A DNA stretch of 11,692 nucleotides from Actinomycetota bacterium (GCA_041658565.1 JBAZZY010000043.1:1-11692), one strand, 5' to 3'. Shown: positions 1-6,780, counted from the stretch's first letter. Translations and numbers: made by a program. The notes: generated by a model from the sequence alone, not told the origin.

Positions 1-327
1 CGCAACCCCGAGGGCACGATCGTTCACAGCGACCGCGGCAGCCAGTTTCGATCGAAGAAATTCGTGCGCATCCTCCGCAACAACGGCCTCGCCGGCTCGA
101 TGGGTCGCGTCGGTGCGTGCGCCGACAACGCCGCGATGGAATCGTTCTTCGCGCTGCTGCAGAAGAACGTTCTCAACCGCCGGCAATGGAAGACCAGAGA
201 GGAGCTGCGACTCGCGATCGTCATCTGGATCGAACGTACCTACCATCGCCGCCGCCGCCAACGCGGCCTCGGGCGGCTAACTCCCGTAGAGTTTGAGGCC
301 GTGTACGAAGGAGCCTTTGCAGCGTGA
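1..327 (+). CDS. IS3-family transposase (orfB, integrase core), C-terminal part
   Basis: This is the 3' end of a DDE transposase; the reading frame is already open at base 1, so the N-terminal part lies outside the window. About 108 residues remain. They begin with the IVHSDRGSQF motif (second catalytic Asp of the rve core), followed by NAAMESFFALLQKN, which holds the catalytic Glu, and they end with the YHRRRRQRGLGRLTPVEFE motif typical of IS3-family OrfB. In the family, OrfB is made as an OrfAB frameshift product and catalyses excision and insertion of the element. Nothing in the visible part is broken, so the element may be intact to the left of the window. The stop codon is followed within about 45 bp by a probable IS end. 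Family assignment is from the motifs; the subgroup cannot be fixed from this fragment. Confidence 0.9.
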   Translation, partial: RNPEGTIVHSDRGSQFRSKKFVRILRNNGLAGSMGRVGACADNAAMESFFALLQKNVLNRRQWKTREELRLAIVIWIERTYHRRRRQRGLGRLTPVEFEAVYEGAFAA

Positions 328-343
328 AAGGCTCACAAGCTAC

Positions 344-369
344 GAGTCAACCAGATCGGGGGCAGTCCC
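344..369. mobile_element. Probable right end (terminal inverted repeat) of the IS3-family element
   Basis: About 15-40 bp after the transposase stop lies a stretch ending in GATCGGGGGCAGTCCC. Its position and G-run resemble right termini of IS3-family elements. The matching left end is outside the window, so the boundary and any target duplication cannot be checked here. Confidence 0.35.
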
Positions 370-761
370 GAATTCGCCCGGCGTTTACTGGATAGTTTTC
401 GACCGGCGTTGACAAGGGGGGAGCGATCGGAACGCTTCAATCGGCCAGTTTCCCCTGGTGGAAGTCCTGCAACCCCTTCCGAAAGTCATGGTTCGAGAGT
501 CGTCCACTCAGGACCACTGACGATTTTGAGCATTAGCGGTTTGCTGACCAGGTTCGATGCACGTCGTGAATCGCGAACCCTGATGAGACTCGAACCTTTG
601 ACGGCGCGCAGCCTATCGCTGACAGGCACCGCACATCGACGTCGGGCTGACTCGTTCAACGAGCTGGCCTCGCTTTCATGGCTCATCATCTGCTGAGTCC
701 TGCATCTTCGCTATGGAGAGTGAGCCGGTCGATCCCCGGCTCTGAAATGGCGCCGAACCCG
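370..761. other. Intergenic stretch without a convincing gene
   Basis: Open frames here lack family resemblance, ribosome binding sites or codon bias. The one structured item is copy A of a dispersed repeat (447-518). The lipid operon on the minus strand ends at 762, so this stretch is also its 3' flank. I see no strong U-tailed hairpin. Confidence 0.5.
447..518 (+). repeat. Dispersed repeat, copy A
   Basis: Positions 480-518 match 6281-6319 (copy B) at 37 of 39 bases without gaps; the shared core is GTTCGAGAGTCGTCCACT followed by AGGACCACT. The ungapped match extends weakly upstream to 447 (10 of 12 bases at its far end). Copy C at 7658-7684 shares the core and a degenerate copy D lies at 6169-6187. 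All four are on the plus strand and all lie in mobile-element-rich DNA. Identity of the element is unknown. Confidence 0.75.
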
Positions 762-1520
762 CTATGCAGTGTGAGAGATGTCGTGACGCGCCTCGGGTTC
801 GAGTCCGCGCATCGGTGCGACCGGTCTCCGACCGCGCTCCTCGCGCCAGATGCTGAACGCGGCCGTCGATGCAACGAGCCACGCAAGTCCTAACACGAAC
901 CCTCCGACGACGTCGCTTATGTAGTGCACGCCGAGCGCTAGACGCGACAGGCCGATGGCAGATACGAGCACCAGCACGCCAAGAACACAGATCAGGCGTC
1001 GGCGTCTCGGGATCACAGGAAAGAAGATCAGCAACAGCGCGCCATACACGATCGTCGACGACATCGTGTGCCCCGAGGGGAAACTCTTCCCATGCAGCGG
1101 GACGATCGGGTTGGCGAGGTTCGGCCGGCTGCGATCCACGAGGATCTTGACGCTCGAATCGATGAGGCTGCCACCGATCGACGTCACGATGAGGAAAGAT
1201 AGCAACCGATAACGGCGTCGCCATACGAGGAAGGCGCTGCAGAGCACGACGATGGCTGTGAGGAAGATCGGTCCGCCAACGAACGTCAACCACTTGAGCG
1301 CGCCGATCAACGCGGTATGTCCACGCACCGCGTCGTGCAGCGCAATCGCAGCCGACGTGTCGACCCGGACGAAGCCGCCCCTGCGGATCACTTGGTCGAC
1401 GAGCCATCCGAACGGGATCCCGACCAGCGCGATCGCGATACCGAAGAGAGTCACACGAAGTCCGTAGCGTTGCGCGGGATCGAGCCGTCGGCGAACGAAG
1501 TCCGGCAGCGCGTTCTTCAC
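762..1520 (-). CDS. PAP2-superfamily membrane phosphatase
   Basis: A 252-residue integral membrane phosphatase of the type-2 phosphatidic acid phosphatase (PAP2) superfamily, which removes phosphate from lipid phosphates such as phosphatidic acid, phosphatidylglycerol phosphate or undecaprenyl diphosphate. All three signature motifs are present: K125-x6-R132-P133 (KILVDRSRP), PSGH at 148-151 with the catalytic His, and SRLALGVHYISD (S192, R193, H199, D203). Several hydrophobic segments surround them (about 22-42, 75-100, 105-122, 153-171, 178-195, 203-222). The start is a GTG that overlaps the TGA of the upstream kinase-fusion gene (GTGA), which argues for translational coupling. It is the last gene of the minus-strand lipid operon. 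The exact substrate cannot be read from the sequence. Confidence 0.9.
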   Translation of the reverse strand: MKNALPDFVRRRLDPAQRYGLRVTLFGIAIALVGIPFGWLVDQVIRRGGFVRVDTSAAIALHDAVRGHTALIGALKWLTFVGGPIFLTAIVVLCSAFLVWRRRYRLLSFLIVTSIGGSLIDSSVKILVDRSRPNLANPIVPLHGKSFPSGHTMSSTIVYGALLLIFFPVIPRRRRLICVLGVLVLVSAIGLSRLALGVHYISDVVGGFVLGLAWLVASTAAFSIWREERGRRPVAPMRGLEPEARHDISHTA

Positions 1521-3082
1521 GGAACGAAAACCTCGAGCGGCTTCGCGAACTTCTCGACGGTGAATCGCGCGGGGCCGTCGAACGTCTCCCCATCGCGCGC
1601 AAGGCGCAAGGGTCCGTCGAGCGAACGAACTTCGATGCGCGCGGCAGTCCTCGACTCGAAGGCGGAAAGCCGCGCGAGGCGATGAGGTCCGGCGAGGATG
1701 AGCGCGCGCAACCGCGGGTAACGTCGATCCGCGCGGAGGATCCGCACGTCGAGTCGTCCGTCATCGAGCGACAGACGCCGCATCGGTACGAAGCCGCGCG
1801 TGTAACATCCGTTGCCGATGAAGATCCCCCAGATGCGCATCGCGCGCCCATCGATCTCAACGCGGATCGGATCGTTCCCCATGGTGCGCCAAAGCGCGAC
1901 GAACGCCGCGGGCCACTTGCCGATCTTCGACTCCAGAGATTCACGCTCGTCGACGAGTTCGGCGTAAGCACCGAAGCTCGCCGTGTTCAGGAACACGCTG
2001 TCGGCGATCGAGCCGATGTCGATCTGCACCAAGCGACCGCCGCGGATCGTCTCGATGCCGGATCCGATGTCTTCGATCCCGAGGTCGCGCGCGAGGTGAT
2101 TCAACGTTCCGGCCGGGATGACACCGAGTGGAACACCGAGCTCTTGCGCGACGGCGGCGGCGGCATTGATCGAGCCGTCGCCCCCAGCTGCAACGATCGC
2201 TACCAGGTGTCGGTCGCACTTCGAGCGAACCGCTCCAGCGGGATCTTCGTCGGTCTCCACGATGCACGCGTCGGGGAACGCCTCGCGTATCGCTTCGGCG
2301 GGGTCGCGCGCGAGATGCGGTCCGGCCGAAGGATTCACCATGACGACGAGGCCGCTGCCTCGTCCGACATCGATCGTGCGGCGTGCAGGCAACGAAGCCG
2401 CGGCAGGGGCATGAGCACCACGCGATACCACGAAACGCCGGGTCAAGACCGCGGCGCCGGCTCCGATCGCGGCGCCGACCGCAACGTCGCTTGGGTAGTG
2501 AACGCCGGTGTACGCGCGCGAAACTCCGACACCCGCCGCGAGGATCCCAAGCGGCGCCGCCGTTCGAGGGAACTCCATCCCAACCGCGGTCGCGAATGCG
2601 ACCGCCGACGCAGTGTGTCCGGACGGGAACGACGAACTGACCGGGACGCGCGCAAGACGGCGTGAAAGAGGGATCGCGTCGAACTTTGGCCGGTGACGGT
2701 TCGCGAAGATCTTCACAGGACCGTTGACGACGATCGAGCTGAGCGCGATCGCTGCAAGCCCGCGCGCGGCGGCGGTACGCCCCTTGCGTCCACCGAAGCT
2801 CGCGAACACGGCCGCGATCGCGATCCACAACAGCGAGTGGTTCGCCGCCTTCGAGAGCCGAGGAAGTGTCGCGTCCAACGCGGGGATGTCTTTCGCGGCG
2901 AGCCATGTGAACGCGCGTTCGTCTGCGCGCTGGATAACGGGCGGCATGTGCCTGCGTCTCGCTGAATCGAATCCACCTGCGAGTCTGATGCGGTCCGGCA
3001 GTCTCCACATGCGCTTCTCGAACCGCGCCCCGCGCGGCCCAGGCTCAACCCACCTCTCGATCGTCTTCTGCCGGCGCGGCAT
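1517..3082 (-). CDS. Bifunctional PAP2 phosphatase / diacylglycerol kinase-family lipid kinase
   Basis: A 521-residue fusion of two lipid enzymes. The N-terminal half is a PAP2 phosphatase: K124-x6-R131-P132 (KIFANRHRP), PSGH at 153-156 and SRAYTGVHYPSD (S188, R189, H195, D199), with hydrophobic segments around them. The C-terminal half, from about residue 245, is a DAGK-catalytic/LCB5-type kinase: VMVNPSAG at about 247-254, the nucleotide-binding GGDGS at 300-304 and PAGTLNHLARDLGI from about 323. Such kinases phosphorylate diacylglycerol or related lipids with ATP. One protein could therefore both make and remove lipid phosphates at the membrane. The ATG at 3082 was chosen because it lies 4 nt after the DUF1206 stop; a longer open frame to 3241 would run through that gene. 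No good Shine-Dalgarno precedes it, so coupling is likely; ATGs about 26 and 45 codons in are alternatives. This fusion type is known from actinobacteria. Confidence 0.88.
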   Translation of the reverse strand: MPRRQKTIERWVEPGPRGARFEKRMWRLPDRIRLAGGFDSARRRHMPPVIQRADERAFTWLAAKDIPALDATLPRLSKAANHSLLWIAIAAVFASFGGRKGRTAAARGLAAIALSSIVVNGPVKIFANRHRPKFDAIPLSRRLARVPVSSSFPSGHTASAVAFATAVGMEFPRTAAPLGILAAGVGVSRAYTGVHYPSDVAVGAAIGAGAAVLTRRFVVSRGAHAPAAASLPARRTIDVGRGSGLVVMVNPSAGPHLARDPAEAIREAFPDACIVETDEDPAGAVRSKCDRHLVAIVAAGGDGSINAAAAVAQELGVPLGVIPAGTLNHLARDLGIEDIGSGIETIRGGRLVQIDIGSIADSVFLNTASFGAYAELVDERESLESKIGKWPAAFVALWRTMGNDPIRVEIDGRAMRIWGIFIGNGCYTRGFVPMRRLSLDDGRLDVRILRADRRYPRLRALILAGPHRLARLSAFESRTAARIEVRSLDGPLRLARDGETFDGPARFTVEKFAKPLEVFVP

Positions 3083-3086
3083 GGCG

Positions 3087-3902
3087 TTAGACCGTGCGAT
3101 AGCGGGCTTCGACGCCACGGAATGCGGCATACGCCAGCAATCCGATGCCCACGATCCCGAGCAGGACGCGCCCGTAGGGCTGGCTCGCGAGTTTCTGCAA
3201 CGCGCCGTCCAGTCCGATGGTTTTGTTCGCATCGTTGCCAATCGCGGTAGTGAGGAGGAACCATCCGATGATCGCGAAGAGCACCATCCGCGTGAGCAAA
3301 CCGAACGCGGCGACTACCGTCACGATCCGCTCACGCGCCTTCGGGACCTCCCACATCTTGAGTTTCTCTTGATACTTCTTCGTGATCCCTCGGTAACCGT
3401 TGAACAGCCCCGCGGCGATGAAGGCAACTCCGATCGCGCCGACCAACCACGCGCCACCCGGCCATCTCAGTACGGTTGCCGCGTGCTTCTGTGACGCGTT
3501 GGCACCGCTCGCGCCGCCGCTGAAGAGCGAACGGACGGTCGCGATCGCGAGCGACGTGTAGAAGACACCGCGCGCTGCGTACCCAACTCGGTTGAGGACG
3601 TGTTTCTTCTCGCCGCTTTCGACTTCTCTCCCAGTGATGGCGAGGACGAAGCGCCAGATCGCGTATCCGGCGAAGCCGACAGCGACGACGAGGAGAACTG
3701 GCGCGCCCCAACCCGTGTGTGCCACGCGCGCTAGCGCCCCTTGCCGGTCCGTCTTCGCGCCGCCCTGATGGAATGCCGCCATCAGGGCGAGGAAACCCAC
3801 GAGCGCGAACGAGACTCCCACCGAAGCGAGCCCCAAGCGCGCAAGGAGTTCCACGCCCTGGCGGCGATCCCGACTCCGAGGCAGAACGGATGCGACACCC
3901 AT
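3087..3902 (-). CDS. DUF1206-family integral membrane protein
   Basis: A 271-residue protein with about six hydrophobic segments in three repeated pairs, the layout of DUF1206 proteins (ARLGLASVGVSFALVGFLAL, then VGYAARGVFYTSLAIATV, then FGLLTRMVLFAIIGWFLL). Each pair starts with an R/G-rich turn and ends near a W or R cluster. The function of the family is not established. The start at 3902 is supported by AAGGAG five bases upstream; a longer open frame reaches 3977 but has no such site. It is followed after 4 nt by the PAP2/kinase fusion, so it is probably the first main gene of a three-gene operon, suggesting a membrane role linked to lipid turnover (inference). Confidence 0.87.
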   Translation of the reverse strand: MGVASVLPRSRDRRQGVELLARLGLASVGVSFALVGFLALMAAFHQGGAKTDRQGALARVAHTGWGAPVLLVVAVGFAGYAIWRFVLAITGREVESGEKKHVLNRVGYAARGVFYTSLAIATVRSLFSGGASGANASQKHAATVLRWPGGAWLVGAIGVAFIAAGLFNGYRGITKKYQEKLKMWEVPKARERIVTVVAAFGLLTRMVLFAIIGWFLLTTAIGNDANKTIGLDGALQKLASQPYGRVLLGIVGIGLLAYAAFRGVEARYRTV

Positions 3903-3949
3903 CGATCTCCTTCGCGCTCGGGATTTCCTTACCCTGGTACAGCGGATCG

Positions 3950-4030
3950 TTAACGCCGCGAGCGCCTGTAACCCCATCCGCCACCGGACACAAGCAGTAC
4001 GAGCAATACGATCACCAATACTGTGCGCAT
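3950..4030 (-). CDS. 26-residue hydrophobic miniprotein, DUF3309-like
   Basis: An ORF of 27 codons from ATG at 4030 to TAA at 3950. It has an excellent GGAGG seven bases before the start. The product begins MRTVLVIVLLVLLVSGGG, then WGYRRSRR: one transmembrane helix, a glycine turn and a basic tail. This resembles the first half of the small two-helix protein encoded at 4623-4790 (MLLLILLIVLIVLAFGGG...YRRHG). It lies 47 bp upstream of the DUF1206 gene on the same strand and may be co-transcribed with it. Function is unknown; membrane insertion is inferred from hydrophobicity. Confidence 0.6.
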   Translation of the reverse strand: MRTVLVIVLLVLLVSGGGWGYRRSRR

Positions 4031-4286
4031 AATTGCACCTCCATTCTGAGACAGTGTTGCCGCCGCGCGTTACGGGGCTGTCACGGTTACCCGGCAGCGA
4101 CTCGATCAGAGATGCGATGCGATGACGAACTCGGCTCCGTAACTTCGTCGAGTTGGATCTGCCGTAACCGCGCGATCCAGCGTCGACTTCAGCCCAGACT
4201 CTTGTCGAATGCCGCCACTGCGAGGTTCGCGGCCATGGGAGCTCAGTGGGGCGGACCGAGGATGCCGAGCGAGACTTTTCACCGGA
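4031..4286. other. Gap upstream of the DUF1206 cluster, probably holding its promoter
   Basis: No family-like ORF is visible. As it lies just before the 26-residue miniprotein and the DUF1206 operon, it is the likely place of their promoter, but I could not pick out confident -35/-10 boxes. The longer minus-strand frame over 4106-4408 has no recognisable features and overlaps the CC protein in another frame. Confidence 0.35.
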
Positions 4287-4457
4287 TTACGAGTCGCTGC
4301 AGCATTTCCCGTCTGGCGACTCCTTGCGGTGCTCTGCTGCCGTGCGCTCTCCGTCGCAGCACATTTGCTCCGCGGCCTCACCGTCTTCGGGCGGTGATTC
4401 AGATCCAAGCGCCTCCGGCGGCGCTGCTGCCTGTTCCCTTGCTTCTTCGTCGGACAT
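4287..4457 (-). CDS. Small acidic protein with paired CC motifs, unrecognised
   Basis: An ORF of 56 residues from ATG at 4457 (MSDEEAREQ...) to TAA at 4287. The first 30 residues are rich in Glu, Ala and Pro and probably disordered; the second half holds two Cys pairs, QMCCDGE at 31-37 and GKCCSDS at 50-56. The spacing of four cysteines with flanking Asp suggests metal or redox binding, but no family was recognised. A weak AGGGG lies about six to eight bases before the start. It has the strand of the flanking membrane genes. It may be a chance ORF: the evidence is composition, a plausible RBS and context only. Confidence 0.4.
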   Translation of the reverse strand: MSDEEAREQAAAPPEALGSESPPEDGEAAEQMCCDGERTAAEHRKESPDGKCCSDS

Positions 4458-4622
4458 CACAGGCCCCTAACGTCGATCGGCCAACAGCAGAACGGAAGGG
4501 GGATCACAGAGACATACTGCTCTTGGTTCAACTCCGTATCCGGCATTTCAACCTGCCTCTCCCTCATTCGGTCAGCTAACTCGAAGGTTGTCCGCCCTCA
4601 AGCCCTGCTCCCGTAGTCTTCT
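4458..4622. other. Short gap between the CC protein and the DUF3309-like gene
   Basis: About 165 bp with no supported ORF. It follows the DUF3309-like gene and precedes the CC protein on the minus strand. No strong terminator hairpin was seen. Confidence 0.3.
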
Positions 4623-4790
4623 CTAGCGGCCCCCGATATGGATGCGGCCTGCAAGCAGTAGGACGATCAGGATGATCAACAACACGCCACCGATCCCGAA
4701 TCCGTGACGGCGATAGTTTCCGCTGCTGTAGGTGTGTCCGCCGCCGAACGCGAGAACGATCAGCACAATCAACAAGATGAGTAGGAGCAT
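4623..4790 (-). CDS. DUF3309-like small two-helix membrane protein
   Basis: A 55-residue protein starting MLLLILLIVLIVLAFGGG, then a short polar loop with YSSGNYRRHGFGIGG, then VLLIILIVLLLAGRIHIGGR. The pattern of helix, Ser/Tyr/Gly-rich loop, helix and a final LLLxGRI is that of DUF3309 proteins, whose function is unknown and which are commonly about 50 residues. The start at 4790 is fixed by GGGAGG four bases upstream; a frame open to 4850 has no such site. It lies divergently from csbD-like 5071, and the 280-bp gap between them should hold both promoters. Confidence 0.75.
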   Translation of the reverse strand: MLLLILLIVLIVLAFGGGHTYSSGNYRRHGFGIGGVLLIILIVLLLAGRIHIGGR

Positions 4791-5070
4791 TGGCCTCCCT
4801 TCTGGTCGGGTGAGTTCACTCATCTTCTGCGCAGTTGGACGGACTTGCAAGGGTGCTCCCGGGATCCAAACTCATCGTTGCTCCCACCACTTGGACGGGC
4901 ATCCGTGCGATGGCTCTTCGCCACGACGAAGTCATGGTCGCTTCGTGTTACCCAGCGGAGCCACGCGGTGACGCCGCGGTAACGCGCACCGCGCAGCCAT
5001 ACCAGCAACCGGAGGGTCTCATGAGCCCGTTGTTGGGCGCAGATAACACCTCCGAGGGAAGGAGTTCTGG
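4791..5070. promoter_or_regulatory. Divergent intergenic region between the DUF3309-like and CsbD-like genes
   Basis: Two genes point away from each other here, so both promoters must lie within about 280 bp unless transcription enters from further away. I did not find a convincing pair of promoter boxes, including for an alternative stress sigma factor. A GTTAC...GTAAC inverted repeat with GC-rich interior occurs at about 4947-4984 and could be an operator or a hairpin. Confidence 0.35.
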
Positions 5071-5274
5071 ATGGGTGGTAACACGGACAAGGTGAAAGGC
5101 CGCGTTAAAGAGACGGTCGGCGCACTCACCGGCAGCAAGCAGCTACAAAGGGACGGAAGAAGCGACGAGCGCGTCGGGCGTACCAAACAGAAGGTAGACA
5201 ACGCGATCGATCTCGTTCGCGACAAGCTCGAAAACGTCACGAAGTCGCCCTCGCCGAGCAAGAAAGAGAAGTGA
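5071..5274 (+). CDS. CsbD-like stress-response protein
   Basis: A 67-residue highly charged protein matching the CsbD-like family: a start of the form MGGNTDKVKGRVKETVGALTG, a central KQKVDNAIDLVRDKLENV helix and a Lys-rich tail. CsbD proteins are small, abundant, general-stress-induced in several bacteria (in Bacillus subtilis under sigma-B); the molecular role is unclear. AAGGAG precedes the ATG by six bases. DUF6458 begins 4 nt after its stop, so the two form an operon. Confidence 0.88.
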   Translation: MGGNTDKVKGRVKETVGALTGSKQLQRDGRSDERVGRTKQKVDNAIDLVRDKLENVTKSPSPSKKEK

Positions 5275-5278
5275 ACCC

Positions 5279-5551
5279 ATGGGCATCGGGATCAGCATCT
5301 TCATCGGAGCCGTCGGCGCGATCCTGCGCTACGCGGTCACGGTCACGCACAAGAACGGATTCAACATCCACACCGGCGGGGTCATCCTGATGATCGCCGG
5401 ACTCATCGGACTGGTTGTCTCCGCGTTGTTCTGGAGCAGCTTCGCGCCGTTCGGTCGTCAGTCGACCAGCAGCAGCGAGGAATTGATCACCAAGGACGGC
5501 GTCGAACAAGGCCGCGTCGTCCGCCAGACCCGGGACCGCATGGCCGGTTGA
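5279..5551 (+). CDS. DUF6458-family small membrane protein
   Basis: A 90-residue protein beginning MGIGISIFIGAVGAILRYAV, a first hydrophobic helix, then a short polar stretch and a second helix VILMIAGLIGLVVSALFW, then a Ser/Arg-rich cytosolic-type tail. This is the layout of DUF6458, found mainly in Actinomycetota, function unknown. The start is 4 nt after the CsbD-like stop, with only a weak purine-rich site inside the end of that gene, so translation is probably coupled. It is followed by a strong hairpin at 5585-5612. Confidence 0.82.
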   Translation: MGIGISIFIGAVGAILRYAVTVTHKNGFNIHTGGVILMIAGLIGLVVSALFWSSFAPFGRQSTSSSEELITKDGVEQGRVVRQTRDRMAG

Positions 5552-5584
5552 CCCTCATGCACGACGCACCTCCGCGAGCGATCC

Positions 5585-5612
5585 GCCGAGCCCGACTCTC
5601 TTCGGGCTCGGC
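5585..5612 (+). terminator. Strong hairpin after the CsbD-like/DUF6458 operon
   Basis: A perfect 11-bp stem (GCCGAGCCCGA at 5585-5595 and TCGGGCTCGGC at 5602-5612) with a six-base loop, 33 bp after the DUF6458 stop. It has no T-run, being followed by GCCCCC, so it may be a U-less terminator or an RNA 3'-end stabiliser. U-poor hairpins are common at actinobacterial gene ends. Confidence 0.7.
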
Positions 5613-5786
5613 GCCCCCGCTTCGCGCCCTGCCGACCGGCGTGCGCGACGGCTTCGCCGGCCTGCTCGATCCGGCGCGGACATGCGCCGAGCGCGGGGCC
5701 GGGTGCGACCGAGTGGCTCCGCGGTTGCACGCAGTGCGAGCTGGAACTCGGCGGCGAGTCCGGCCTTTGACAGGGGAAGGAGCGAA

Positions 5787-5975
5787 ATGTTTCCCGGACT
5801 CGAAGCGATCGGTTTCTTCGTGACGATTGCGGGCTGTCTTGGGCTTCAGCACCTGGGCCGAGGCGCGGATCGACTCACGCGCCAGGCGCGTGAGAAACAC
5901 GACTCCTCTCCCAGAGCTACTGCCTGTCCTTCCCCTTTGGTCCGAGACAATCGTGCCTCCAGCGCCGTCCCTTGA
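5787..5975 (+). CDS. Small predicted membrane protein, unrecognised
   Basis: A 62-residue ORF starting at ATG 5787 with AAGGAG five bases upstream, the best RBS in this stretch. The first 23 residues (MFPGLEAIGFFVTIAGCLGL...) form a hydrophobic helix, followed by a charged helix GRGADRLTRQAREKHD and a low-complexity Ser/Ala/Pro tail. No family was recognised. The frame stays open upstream to 5682 without an RBS. The tail may be read-through of a shorter original gene. It follows the CsbD-like/DUF6458 pair on the same strand but beyond the hairpin. Confidence 0.5.
   Translation: MFPGLEAIGFFVTIAGCLGLQHLGRGADRLTRQAREKHDSSPRATACPSPLVRDNRASSAVP
5874..5894. repeat. Near-perfect GC-rich palindrome
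   Basis: CTCACGCGCC and GGCGCGTGAG are separated by one base. As RNA the stem is eight pairs with a five-base loop. It lies inside the small membrane ORF at 5787-5975, just after the codons of the amphipathic segment, and could act as a terminator or operator, or be chance in GC-rich DNA. Confidence 0.45.
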
Positions 5976-6247
5976 TGCCGCCGCGGTTACGCTGCAGTGA
6001 TGCATGCCCATCCACAATCCCTAGTTCGCATCAGATCTGGGCGAGCCTCACCAGGAGAATGAGCGTGCAATCATCGACTCTGTTGAGAAGCGCAGCACCA
6101 ACCCTCGGCGATGACCTCGTGATTGCGCCCTGTCTCCATTCTCGCTCAAGGGGCTGCGGTAGTGCAGGTGGTTCGAGCTTGTCCACTCTCCTTCGGGACG
6201 GCTGATCCCTGCACATTTGTGCGAGCGAGCGGATGTCTCATCGACCC

Positions 6248-6319
6248 TGTTTTCCCTGGCAAACCGCATGGATGCCCTCTCGAAAGTCCTGGTTCGAGAG
6301 TCGTCCACTAAGGACCACT
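6248..6319 (+). repeat. Dispersed repeat, copy B
   Basis: Best partner of copy A: 37 of 39 bases identical over 6281-6319 and a weaker ungapped match back to 6248. Within it GTCCT (6286-6290) and AGGAC (6311-6315) form a 5-bp inverted repeat around the 20-base core; copy A has one mismatch in the left arm. Confidence 0.75.
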
Positions 6320-6348
6320 TGAGGGTGTCGTACTTCGGTGTGAAAGTC

Positions 6349-6446
6349 CGGTACCTGTGTCTCACTTTGGCTTCGGTACCTGTGTCTCATTCTGCGACCC
6401 GGCTTCGGCTCCTTGGCGACACTAGCTCCGGTACCTGTGTCCCACT
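6349..6446 (+). repeat. Three copies of a CGGTACCTGTGTCYCA repeat
   Basis: The motif occurs at 6349-6364, 6374-6389 and 6429-6444, with T or C at the variable base, and each is followed by T or CT. Start-to-start spacing is 25 and 55 bp. All face the same way and lie between repeat B and the orphan antitoxin. They look like stacked ends of related mobile elements or a small tandem array. Confidence 0.65.
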
Positions 6447-6469
6447 GCCTCCACCCTGTTGACTTCGGC

Positions 6470-6751
6470 TCAGCCGACTTCCTTCACGTGTCGAGCGAGC
6501 AGGTCCAGGTAGTCCTGGACCGAGAGCGTCGTGGGGTCGTATCCCTTGCCTTGCAGGAGGGCTTTCGCCAAGGCGTCCTGGCGCGCCAGCTCCGAGAAGT
6601 GCAAGTAGTCGGAGTGGGAGATGAGTGCCGCGACCGGCTTGTCGAAGCGAAGCAAGAGGTAGTGGACTCCCGCCTCGACGTGGGGGAGCAGCTCGTGGAA
6701 TTCCTTCCGGAGCCGTCCCACTCCGATCGACTCGATCCGGCGAAGATCCAT
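6470..6751 (-). CDS. Phd/YefM-type antitoxin, apparently orphan
   Basis: A 93-residue protein beginning MDLRRIESIGVGRLRKEFHELLPHV..., followed by a DKPVAALISHSDY motif. This is the DNA-binding fold of Phd/YefM antitoxins (short N-terminal strand and helix, then the hydrophobic VAALIS-Y strand), which bind and repress their own operator and neutralise a partner, often a PIN, Doc or RelE toxin. The C-terminal helix (ALAKALLQGKGYDPTTLSVQDYLDLLARHVKE) would be the toxin-binding arm. ATG 6751 was chosen because family similarity starts there; the upstream extension to 6874 is Arg/Pro-rich and unlike the family. No toxin gene follows: downstream on the minus strand are only the GGTACCTGTGTC repeats. 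Confidence 0.8.
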   Translation of the reverse strand: MDLRRIESIGVGRLRKEFHELLPHVEAGVHYLLLRFDKPVAALISHSDYLHFSELARQDALAKALLQGKGYDPTTLSVQDYLDLLARHVKEVG

Positions 6752-6780
6752 CTCATACGGTCCCCCGGGGGCGCGTGCGC

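Larger units (their letters stand above)
5976..6469. other. Repeat-rich decayed stretch without a convincing gene
   Basis: No family-like frame is seen on either strand. A 48-codon frame from ATG 6060 has AGGAG almost touching the start and no recognisable product. The stretch contains a degenerate copy D of the dispersed repeat (6169-6187), copy B (6248-6319) and three GGTACCTGTGTC repeats (6349-6446). This looks like remnants of mobile DNA. Confidence 0.5.

Noticed and set aside
676..1971. Long minus-strand frame of 431 codons
   Set aside because: It is Arg/Ser-rich, overlaps two genes with full PAP2 and kinase motifs in another frame, and is a GC-rich shadow.
1682..2665. Plus-strand frame of 327 codons
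   Set aside because: It is antisense to the PAP2/kinase fusion, is rich in Arg and Asp, and shows no motif.
4106..4408. Minus-strand 100-codon frame starting MDLNHRP
   Set aside because: The product is Arg/Ser/Ala low-complexity without RBS and overlaps the better-supported CC protein in another frame.
5548..5823. Plus-strand frame directly after DUF6458
   Set aside because: It runs through the 11-bp hairpin, lacks a proper RBS and has an Arg/Ala-rich product.
6060..6205. 48-codon frame with AGGAG near ATG 6060
   Set aside because: The AGGAG is only one base from the ATG, the product is Ser/Gly/Leu-rich without pattern, and it runs through degenerate repeat D.
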